64,000 nucleotides of DNA from NCBI GenBank assembly GCA_013399305.1, contig VXAI01000272.1, positions 248,001-312,000 of the forward strand, written 5' to 3'. Both the position numbers and the translations under genes were made by a program. Source of the DNA: Rostratula benghalensis. Lineage: Eukaryota > Chordata > Aves > Charadriiformes > Rostratulidae. This document shows, piece after piece, positions 34,801 through 46,800 of this stretch. The notes under the pieces are model-generated. The model did no database searches, was not told the DNA's origin, and saw nothing but the letters and a program-made list of their open reading frames with translations. The stretch's first letter is position 1, and each line of letters opens with the position of its first letter.

Positions 34801-37800
34801 GTCATTGTCTGTCAAGTAACAGTTTAATATTGCGTTGGCCTAACTTGATAGCAACAATGTAGGTTCCAATCCTGCCATGCAGTTTTTGACCTAATCAAAC
34901 ACAAAAATCTGCAGCTGTCTGTGAAGAGCTGTGTCTTTCAGTACACACAGCAATTTATGTGGTTTGGATTAAAAAAAGTGTGGTGTGTTTTTTTTTTAAA
35001 GTCCCAATAAACTAAAACCCCCAAACATCCAGATCTGTTGCTATCACCCATCAGATAATATTCTCTTTGGTCCCCACTTTTCCTGGTCTCGGCTACTGTG
35101 GGATTGGAGAGAACAGGTAGTGAACATAGGCACAAACATGAGCTACATGGTTCAAAATCAAGGATTTTGTTTGTTGGGAGTGGGGAGGTCGATATTAGAT
35201 CAGAAGCTAACGCCTTCCTGCTTGTATTGTTGATCTGTCCTGTCACATTTCTGGATTTATGTGCCCTGTAACTCAGTTAAAGTCACATATAATATGTACT
35301 GTATTCATAGTATATTCATAAAATTATTATGTTCATAAAATATGAAAAGCTTAGCTTGCAGATTGAAGTTTCCAGTTGCTGCTACTGTGCTGTGACCCAA
35401 GTAGCAGTTGGAGATCCTGCCACCTATTGTGCCACTTACAAAGGAGCTGTATGACACAGATGCACGAACAGACTTATTTTCCTTTGTGTCTTCCAGGTGT
35501 TCACCTTGAGTTGTACCTCATTGTACCTCAAGTGAGCTTCAGATGTTTGGGTTTTTTATTTCAGGTGCATTGTGAAATGCCTAATAAATATTGACCCTGG
35601 TGTTCACTCAGAACAACTCGCTGTACCAGCAACACCACCGTAATACTCATGTGTATGGCACAAAAAGATATTTTAATAACCTAAAAGAAAAAAAAAATAA
35701 AACAACCCTAGTCTGGCTTGAACTCATATAATTCCCTAATTCCATCAGTTCCTTGCAAAGTGGTGAGTTGTGCCCATCTTAAAGCCTGGGGTGTTGCCCT
35801 GGCTTCGTTAGCCTTGGTCGGCCTTTATAGGCAAAAGGCTATAAAGCTTTGAAGTAGCTCCTTAATCTCAGGAACAAGATCTTGCAGTTACAACAGTGAG
35901 GTGAATGTGTTAACTCAGCACTCTGTAGTGGTCGAAGAAGAGCATAGGGGAAAAAGAAAAGGTAAACAGAAAAAAAAATATAATTGTGCGTCTCTGTCTT
36001 AATTGCTTTGTGTGACTCTCAAAAAGGGCATTGTGGAATGGGGACAAAGTACAGATGAGTGGAATGGAATAATTAAAGGTAGATAAAAACAATGAGCTTT
36101 TGAGCTCTGAAAAGAGTTACGGGAAAGTGAGGTAGGCCAGAAGTCTATGAAAATCTCATAGTCATGGAGGAAGTAAGTACAAAATGATTTGTTTGCTGTT
36201 TCTTTCTAAACAAAAACTAGCAGGTCTCAAGGTTTTAAGAGTGGGGATCGGAGCAAGCAGCGGGTGATATGCTTCATGTGATGCTAAATCATGAGGTAAT
36301 GCAGAAAAGAGAATGCCAAATTCTGAAAGTAGGGAGACTCGGCGATAAGTCTAAAAAGTGTCACACATCTTCTTTTGCCAATTCCTGTTTCCATGTAGTT
36401 CCTAAGTTGCCTGGCTGTGACAGTATGTCTTTTCTTGACTCAGTGTTTATCCCTACGTGTGTTTAAACTATGAAAGTGAACAGGTAAACCAAATTTTTAG
36501 TTGCTTGATTCCTGAAACAAGACTTGAACAATATTTTTAAAAAGTTTTTTGAGAGGACAAATTCTTCATTGTGGATAATCTGGCTCCCAACCAGATAAAA
36601 TCCTATAGTGTCAGAATGCATCTGGAGTATTTTGAGATTTAGGGAACTTGTAGTCTATGTTTCCAAGACATAAGAGGAGGTGACAGGAATGCCTAGCATT
36701 TCGTAGGTTGGCAGGGATACATGCTGCACCTGTAAACCTTCATTCTGAGCACTTCCACCACAAACTGGAAGTGGACAGACAACCCTCAGAAGATACACTG
36801 GTATTATTTTTGGAATGGGGTAGCAGCAGTTCTGGCTTCCCCTGCTACAGCGTCTAATAGTTGTCTCTTAAACTGCTGGAGGGAATCTGTAAGACTTCAG
36901 AAGAACTTCTAGATAATAGTGGTTGAAAGGACTTAAAAATCTCTGGATGTTTGTCATTGAGAAGCAGTTTGTCAGTATTTATTTTGTTCCAGTCTTGACA
37001 AATGAAATGGATCTTAAAACATATTTTGACCGATGTTTTACATTATTCTGGTTTTAGGAACTGACATTGCTGCCGGAGAGGAAGTGGCAATTAAGTTGGA
37101 ATGTGTGAAAACCAAACATCCTCAGCTCCACATCGAGAGTAAAATCTACAAAATGATGCAGGGTGGAGGCAAGCAAATTATCTTTCTTCTTCAGTGATTT
37201 AAGTGTTTTTATGTCTGATGTATCTGCCACCTGGAGGAATTTCATGGTTAAGATCTCTTCCGACATATAAGGAGAAGATGGGAAAGGGGGACTGTGCAGT
37301 GTAGAGTTGCAGTTCCAAATCCATGGCTGCAAGCCTTCATGGTAACATTAAGGTTCTCCAGTGTTGGTCACAGTCCCAGAATATTAAACAGTGAAAACCT
37401 TGAGCAACGTGGAACAAAGTATGGTCCCGCCTGGCAGTATCCTGCCACTGTGCTTTTGTTTCTCCTGAGTCAGTGGAAGATGGTGACTGCTGTTCTGGGG
37501 CATTCACCCTGACTTGCTTATTGTAGTAGCACACTTCTAAACTCCGTAAATTCAGGTTAACTTTTGATATATATGTTAGTGTTCTTTCTGCTGAGTTAAA
37601 AATATTTCCTTGCTCTGAGAATTCTAACACAAAACAGCATTAGTAGTAGGGAACAGGAGTGCGGCATCTGCGTGGTACTCTGCCAGGATAACTCACTCCT
37701 GTAGTTTGGAATTCTGCAAATGTAAGATTCCCATGCAGTTCTGGGACATAAACTCAGTGTCGTTAAGTTTTGCTTTTGTTTCATAGTCCCTTGAAATCTT

Positions 37801-40800
37801 CCTGAGTGAGGCTGTACTTCACGTAAAGACTACGTTCCACGCTGTATCTCAAAAGCAAAGTTCCATAATCATAAATCTAGGAATGGGTGATAATGTATAT
37901 TTGTGTTTAGTTACTTTTTAATTGCTGCCACCTTTGGTTTCTGCCTGCCTGTAACCTGAATAACCTTGGGAGAGTAAAATCCTTCCTTTATGGGCTTATA
38001 AGGCTGTGATGGTGGGTTCCTTCTGTGGATGGATGCTGCAGAGGCAGGTGGCAGGAGGTTAATTTTCCATACGAATGAGGGTTTCTCTGTGAAGTGATTT
38101 CAGGAAAAAAATAATGCCTATCAGATAAAGGTAAGGGTTTAAAATGGGTGAACTAATTCAAAGTAAAGGCATTTCAAATTCTGAATAAGGCTACCTATGT
38201 ACAGGGTTAATTGAAAAATTTTGAACAAGTCTGTAGTTTTGTGTGAAATAACTTTCCTGAGTTTCTGCATAAAGCGGAGCTAATTTTAGCTCTCTCAAGC
38301 ATCTCATAAACAGTGCTGCTTTGGTAGAGATTCACCCAACAGCAAATACAGTGGAGCTTGAGGACAGACAAGAGTGGGAAGCAAGGCTGAAAATTCATTG
38401 CAAATTGAAATAGAGAGGTATTTTACCATGATCTTGTAGGCTTTAATTATTTTAATTTCTGAGGCCTTCTTCAGTAATAATATATAGTGGTTTGTCAGTG
38501 CCTTCATTTTCAGGCTTCCAATTTGCTCCTTGTTGTCATCTTGGAGATGACATGAATATTAATACTTGTAAAATGCTTAAGGTTCAAATCCAGCAAAAAC
38601 ACTAAATACTATCAAGTTACAAGCTAAACACAGGGAGGTTTCTGGGGAAGAGGAAAAAGGCTATTTTTAGACCTCTGTTGCTATAATTTTGCAGCAGAAC
38701 TAATATAAAATTATCAAACTTCATTTTGGAATGGCTGAAGGTAGCACAACATATTAAACTTCACTGTAAATACAAACATTCATAGTAATGACCCTCTCAG
38801 AGAGCCTTGAAGGTTTGTGTGTGTGAACTGTGTAGATCCAATTGTTGTACTCAATAAACTGTTTCCTTTTTTCCTAGTGGGTATTCCCACAATTAAGTGG
38901 TGTGGAGCTGAAGGGGACTACAACGTAATGGTGATGGAGCTGCTGGGACCGAGTCTTGAAGATCTCTTCAATTTTTGTTCAAGGAAATTTAGTCTCAAGA
39001 CAGTCCTATTACTCGCTGACCAAATGGTAGGAAACTGCTTTGTTGATCTTCGTAGTGTAGTTTGTTGGGCTATTAAAATTGCTTGAGAGATCATGACCAA
39101 CTACATTTTATTTCTGTAATTCAGAGGGGAATAGGCTGTGTCCTTAGAGAAAAGACTCAAAAATATTTTTGTTTCTGTAGGTATATAGTGTCTCGACAAA
39201 AGCGATTACAGAGTCTTAATTTGATTTTAGAAATACTGGGCCCATCCTGTTTGCAAACCAAGTGAAAAGACAAAGAAATGCCCTCAAGAAAGATTTTGGA
39301 AACAAATGTAAAATAGACACAAGGAAAGAGCTGGAGAGAAGGTTTATCTATTGTCTAAATTATGTTCTCTTTAATGTCCTTACATTTTACAATAAAGAGT
39401 CTCTTTACCTCTTTCGTAATTTAGAGAGTTTTGGTGGTGTTTTTATAAGAAAAAGTGTATATCCAGTGTCTTGACAATGATTTCTAATTTTATTTTCCTC
39501 TGCATTTAGATTAGTCGGATTGAATACATTCACTCTAAGAACTTCATTCACCGAGACGTGAAGCCCGATAACTTCTTAATGGGCCTGGGGAAGAAAGGCA
39601 ATCTTGTCTACATAATAGACTTTGGATTAGCAAAGAAATATCGAGATGCTCGAACTCACCAACATATTCCATATCGTGAAAATAAAAACTTAACAGGAAC
39701 TGCCCGTTATGCATCCATCAACACTCATCTTGGAATTGGTGAGCTGGGGAAAGCACTAAGTAGAGAAGTAGAGTTGATGTACGTAATACTAGTGCAAGTG
39801 GATGTTGATTTGTGGAAGCACAGGAGACAATCTCAGTTCTGGCAGTAACAGTGCAGCATGCCTGGCTTGTAGCTCTCAATTGGGTGGGATTCAGGCACTT
39901 TGTAATTCTGAGAAGTAGCACATTTGTTAATAACTGCAAGGATGATAAGCCTTTTCTTGTACTGGATGAGTTTATCACGGGCATAGTAACTCTCAGATAT
40001 CTCTTGTTTTTCTAAAGGTTTTTATGACAGTCTTGTTGCACAGTCTTTTGTTTTTCCAGTAGAAAATGAAACCTAATGAGTCCACTTTTTTATGCTGTTG
40101 TAGAGCAATCTCGCAGAGATGACTTGGAGTCCTTGGGCTATGTACTGATGTATTTTAACCTGGGCTCCCTCCCCTGGCAGGGACTGAAAGCAGCAACAAA
40201 GAGGCAGAAATACGAACGTATCAGTGAAAAGAAAATGTCTACACCCATTGAGGTTTTGTGTAAAGGATATCCTTGTAAGTTACTCTTATGTGGTATTAGG
40301 CCTATGTGTTCACTTAATAGTGGTGTGTTCTTTTTTCTCTACACTGAATTCTACCAGTCTTTTTTATTTCTCTCTCTCTCTCTCTTTTCCCCTCACAACC
40401 CCATGTCCGTGGTAAAGATACTTTTGAGACTGGAATCTTTGCAATCACAGACCATTTCCATTTATGCCTTGCCTTAACTATTAATAAACAATTATTGCCG
40501 CACCCTTGAGTTGAAGGGGAGCTTGGTACATCTGATTTGCACTGTATTGTGTGTGCACCTACACTGCCTGGATAACTCTAACAGACAAGGAGCTTTTTGA
40601 GAAACTACCCGTTTCTTCATACGTGTGGGTACTACTGTTTCTTGGGTGAATCAGATTGTGTAGTCAGATGTACCTCTTACTGCTGTTGTTTCAGTTGGGA
40701 TTTGTCTTCCAGATGGATTTAGTTTGGCCTGTTGATGGGCAGCCTCTGAGAGAGGCGTAAGAAACCCAGCTGTATTCTACCATCGTACCTCAAAGCTCTT

Positions 40801-43800
40801 CTCTTTCTCAATTTGGTATTTACGCTACAGTAATAAATTGACATTTTTGAGCCCTGCAAAATTATACTTAAATGTGTTTTAAAACTTGTTAACGTTTGCC
40901 ACATCAGAGCATATTGTTAATCTTTCATGAACAGTTCTTTTTCCATGCCCTTGGCTTCAGCAGCTGTGTATGATAATGAGAACTATAGTTCTTGTTAATC
41001 TTATATGAAACCTTACCGTCTTTGATTTATTTCAAATATTGCTTCATAAGTGTTGCTTTACATTCAGTATTTTTTTTTTCTCTGGGATTGGCAGACAGGG
41101 AGGAGTAATCAAGTTTCCCTGTGCCGTTCATTAGGATTTCTGTTTTAGTGTCCATTATTAATATATTGTTTCAGCTGGAAAGCCTGAACTCAAAAGCTGG
41201 TGTTTTGATACTACTGTTATCTCTGGTGTGTTGAATTCACAACAATATTAATTTTTGTTTGCTGGGTAATTAATATTTTGTGTGCCACAGAAAACAGGTG
41301 TTCAGATTATTGCAAATCTAAAATTGTAGTGTGACTTCAGGGAAATTTATATGGGTCCCTAGTTTTGTGAGATAGCAGACATAAATCTTTGTGACTTAAC
41401 AACAAAGAGGTGCTATTTCATGTCCTGCAATAAATTGCATTTAAATATATTCAAAGCAAAGGGCAAAAAAATCTCTTTCCTTTGCTTGACTGTAGTTTTA
41501 AACTTGTCCTCGTCCGTCATCCCCTCCCCCAGCTGTTGGTTAAAGGACTCTAATATTGAGTCCCCTCCGCTGATGACAAATGAAGTCTGCTGTGTGGCAG
41601 AAAAATAATTTCCTTTTCAGGGGTGACTTGATGGTTGGGCTGTGGTGTTGTCTGCCATAGGTTTCTAGCATTAGGTCATTATTCTTTTTCTTAGTTTTAG
41701 GAGATTCCCTCTTTGTTGGGTTTGGGGTGGTTGGGGCTTTTTTGTGCGATTCAGAATTGTAAAAAGCAAATGTGAAGCTGAAGGGAAAAAACAGGCTTTC
41801 TTTTATTACAGCTGAATTTGCCACATACTTGAATTTCTGCCGTTCCCTGCGTTTTGATGACAAACCGGACTATTCCTATCTAAGGCAATTGTTCAGAAAC
41901 CTCTTCCACCGACAAGGGTTCTCGTATGACTATGTGTTTGACTGGAACATGCTGAAATTTGTGAGTAGCTGACATACCTTTCAAAAATTTCCCATTTTTT
42001 TTTGTGGCAATAGTATTTTTTTCCTACATTGTCAGTTTTGAGTATCTTAACTGATACTGTGAGATTATCTGGCCTTTGTCCTCCTGGAAGTTCTGTTGTC
42101 TAGGAAAAAAAATAAATATCAGGAAATGAGGAAAGGCAGGAGATAGAGGAGCCATGAGGTGGCTGTTGAATGAGTTGAATGACAGCTAAGCTGAAGATGC
42201 AGGGTTTGTAATGTGTAGGGCTTCTGAGATACTTCCTTCAGGGCAGTCACTGTGCTGGGGTGCAGATTTACTATTTTCTCCCACCTTGATCTTCAGCATG
42301 TGCAGCTGTTGAGGAGGTATCTATTGCCCAAGCAAACTTCAGTTCACGGGTTGTCCAGTTCTTTATTTTCAGTATTTTTGTCAAAAATACGTAGCTGTAG
42401 ACTCAGCAATCCCCCAAGTTGTTCACCAGTCTTGACCCCTAGGGTGCAAGCAGAGCAGCCGAAGATGCTGAACGTGAAAGGCGAGAACGAGAGGAAAGAT
42501 TGAGACACACCCGAAATCCAGCTGTGCGTGGATTACCCTCCACTGCTTCTGGCAGGCTGAGGGGAACGCAAGATGTAGCTCCTCCTACTCCTCTTACCCC
42601 AACTTCACATGCTGGTAAGCAAGCAAATGCCTGGATAGATGCACCTTGTAGACTACTCTAACGTGCAGTTTGTTCCTGGTCATTGGAAATTCAAAATCAG
42701 AATTGGGGTACCTGAATGGTATCTGTCTACGGTCAGGGTTTGGGTTATTTTTATTTTTTTTCTCCCCCCTGCTTTTCAGTAAATTGAAGGTAATTGTAAA
42801 CACTCATTACCTGCTAATTGCTACTTAGATTTCTGTTAATGTAAAACAAAGGCCTTGATTTCTCTTGTTTGACTCGGTAGAATTTTCGTATGCAAACAAG
42901 GAGAGTGTAATTTTACCAGTGACAGTGTTATAGTGAGCAATGGGATTATAGGAATCTAATGCAGTTCTTTCTTGCAGCCAACACCTCTCCTCGGCCAGTA
43001 TCTGGCATGGAACGAGAAAGGAAAGTGAGTATGAGATTGCATCGTGGTGCCCCGGTCAATATCTCGTCGTCCGACCTCACAGGCCGACAGGATACCTCTC
43101 GCATGTCAACTTCGCAGGTAAAAAGGATTGCTGTGCAGTGGAAGAATGAGGGTGATGTGATTTAGTTTGCCAAAAGAACACCAGCTAATTGATGTGATTT
43201 CCTGCTGATTTTGCAGATGATGTCGGCTCAATTAAATACTTTACATTTTACCTGAATGTTTGTGAAGTGGCTGTAGACTATAGAAAATTTTTTTTAACTT
43301 TAGCAGCAATAAGCATAATATAGTCAAAGTAATACAGAGTCATTGATGTATGAAATGATGCTATATTCTGGAGATTTCAGCCTTTTTACCTACAGTGATG
43401 GTGTTTAGCTCTATTAATTACTGAATTTCTTTTATTTGTTACCAATGAGGAAGCAGAGATAAGTTAGAGGCGGTTGCAAGTTGTGTTTCCAAATCAACAG
43501 AGCAGAGAATGTTGGTGTAGAATAGACAAGAAATAGTTGGTGAAGAACAGAGAAGTGCAGAAGTGAAGAAATGTTGTCATGCAGTGCTGTAATTCTCTAA
43601 TTCAGAGCAGGTAAGAAGCCACGAACGTGGATAATGGATGGGTCACAGAAGGCTCATTGGCAAGGCCGGCAGGAGGATGAGTGATGCAGTGATTCACAGC
43701 CACAGTCAGCGCTGAAATCAGCCTCCTGGGTCACAGTGACTTAGCAAAGAGATTTTAGAAACGCTTCTTTCTAAGCCTGACAAACGGTGCTTAAATATAT

Positions 43801-46800
43801 TTTTAACTCTTTGTGCTGTAGCTGAAACATTCCCTTTCCAGGGTGTTCCCACAGAGTTCTAAGTAGTGTGTGCCCTGGCTTTGAACAGCCCATCCTCGGC
43901 TGTACCTGCAGCCCGGGGAATCACCCGTGTGAGAGGTGTACTGCAGCGGTACTGGGGGAGCAGGCGGTTGTGAGAACCGGTGCAGTCGCCCAGGGTCTTT
44001 TCCATCCTGCCTGAATGCTGGGCTGGATTTCCAACTGCATCCTTTTTACCATGGACTCATTTTATTCCTCATTGCCAGAGCACGTTGATAAAAATTAACC
44101 TCAATTCCTTTTGGCTTCATTTAATTGGCAGGATTAATTATTTTGGATAGCACATGTTCTTACATATAAAATCACACTGCTCTTTTAGATGGAGGGTATT
44201 TCTAATGAAGACAGGGTGAACTGAAATGGAGAAACAATTCTGCTGTAACAAAAGTAGCCTTTTTTTGGGGGGTTGTTTTCCAGTTGAATTCACTGTTTTA
44301 TGACATAGCTCTGCAAATGTTTGTGCTTGCACAAGGCTTGAACAGTTGAGGAAGTGACTAGAAGAGACTATGAGACAGGTGAGGTTTTCTGCTTTGGCTT
44401 TGGTGGCATTTTTTGCCAGCTTAAATTGTTCACTGAACTACAGCTCTTGCCACCAGAAATTCTCACGTTGAACTATTTTATGGTTGAAGTCTGTAAACAG
44501 TATGAAAACAACGACAGTAAAACTGCACAGAGTTCTGGATCTTGTAAATATGCATAAATACCTGATGGAAGGATGTAGAGAAGGTTCAGCCAGACTCTTC
44601 TCAGCGATACCCAGGGAGTGGACAATGGACAGTGGGCACAAATTGAAAAATAAGAAGTTACCATTTAGGCATAAGAAAACTTTTTTTACTATAAGGGTAG
44701 GCAGGAACTTGAACAGGTTGCCCTAAGAGGTTGTGGAGTCTCCTGAATTACTCGGAACCCAAGTGGATGTTGTCCTGCATGGCCTGTTCCAGTTGTCTGT
44801 GCTTTGAGTAGTGGGATTGGACTGGATGGTCTCCAGAGGGTCCCTTTGGTTCTCAGCTGTCCTGTGAAGGTGTGATGCCGAGTTCCCCCCAACCCTTTAC
44901 TCAAATGTAAAGATGCTTTCCCGGTGAAGTGTGAATGCCCAGGGCTTGTCTCTGCTGTTCTGAGCAAATCCCAGACGTGTTGTCTCTGTTGCCAGCCCAA
45001 CAACTAATTAATGGGAGTAACACCAGTAAGTGTAGTGATGTTACTTGGCTGTGGTAGGAGAGGATCTTTTTATTTTTTTGCTGTATTGCTGACGTGTAGC
45101 TCAGTGTGGACATTGCGCTTTCCTAAGCATTGGAATATGTAAGTAATGCAGGTGGGTTTGCAGATACAGTTACTGACTTGTAACCTGGGAGTATTCTGAG
45201 ATTGTGTAGGACTGTGGGTTCTTTAGAGAGTAGTCTTTGAATAATCAGGTGTATAATTTGGGGTGTGGGCCAAACAGTACAGTCTGGCTTAATGGCACGT
45301 TTCCATACCCACCCTTTGTAAGGCTGCTCCAGGTACGGGATCGCTCGGTTGACGTCTTTGCAGTCCCCATAGTGGCCTAGTCCTGATCTTCTCTGAGTTT
45401 GTTAGAATTAATCATTCATCACATGTTGTCTTCATTTAGGTCTTCTCAAGGCAGGGAACTGCTGCTGGTCTTGACTCATGGTGACTGAGTAACAGCGTGC
45501 AGCCATGGTATAATTTAAACAGCTTCCTGTGGGCCTCTCGGATGTGGAAGGGAGGGGAGATGAACTTCACCTTGTAACACTTCCCCTCGAGCTTGTTAGA
45601 AAAATGGAAGTTAGTAAGGATAGTAAGATAGGTGTCATGTGCATTCCTGACCTCCGAGGTGGTGTCCACACTGTACCTAAACCCCTCTCATTAGAAAGAC
45701 TAGTGCTTTGTGACACTAAGTACCACGTGTTTGTTGGAGTGACAGCCAGCACAGCACGTCTAGGAGGTGGTCTGTGAAACTTAAGTGTTTCTGATTAAAT
45801 TCTGTGGATTCTGTGGCAGGTGTTACTCAGTACTTTTCTCCATTACATGGAGGTGAATGCAACAGGTAAAAACCTTGAACTTGTCAGCTGTTTGACAGCA
45901 ATGAACATCAGTGAGAGCTGAGCTGTTGGGTCAAGACTGTTCACGTGAACTGTGTATTCCTGCAGTACTCCAACACCCGATTAGGATGGAGTGCAGCCCA
46001 TTGTCTTACATAAGGGAACTCTATCTCTGGTAACCAGTGACTGAGGAGGTGTAATGCCAGAGAGGTTAGTGTGATGTCAGCATGAAAGGGTGTAATTTCA
46101 TCCTTGAACTATGTATGATCTAGTAATGACAGAAACGGAGAGGTCATTTGGTGTCATTAATGAGATGGGTGCTGGAATATGCTTAGTTCAGTTCTCAGTA
46201 TCTCAAATAACTGGAAACTGTAGCACTAAAAAGAGCCATAAAAATTGATGTGGGGGGAAACAGGTCTGTTTCCTTGGGGATTGTACAAATAAGAATTTCA
46301 AATCAAGATGATTCAAGTTTGTCTGAAGGGTAAGAGGCCATCCTGAGTCAGTTGGTGTAGAATTTGAGAGACAATGATTTTCACAGGAACTGATGTTTAG
46401 GCGAAGAACCAGTTACTCAAAATTAAAACTACTCACATTTAAAGAAGGAGGAAACAGAGGTCCAAGTGAAGGCACTCAGCCACTGAACTAAAAAAAATGC
46501 ATCCCCTTTCCCTGTGCATCAAAACCATATTCATTTCTAGGAGGTGTATTGAGCTCTAAAGCAAGCCTAAATTACAGGTCTCTTTGCAGTGAAGAGTTGT
46601 GATCTGTGCTGGGCAGAAATTCCTACCAGCTGTTAAAAGATCCTTCTGCTTATGAGCTCTATGAGCAATGTGGTCACTAAGGCTCCTTTACATAGTTCAG
46701 TCTTTAAGAAATGTAGTAGAGGAGGTGCTGAGTATTCCAGGAAACGCTGCTCTGGATCGGTTCTGTGTGTCCGTGTTGCACAGGCTGCATCCCAAAAGCA

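Noticed and set aside
43118..43165. In-frame read-through of CSNK1D exon 8 into intron 8 (15 extra codons)
   Set aside because: The exon has a usable GTAAAA donor and both known tails are found downstream; retention is possible but unsupported.
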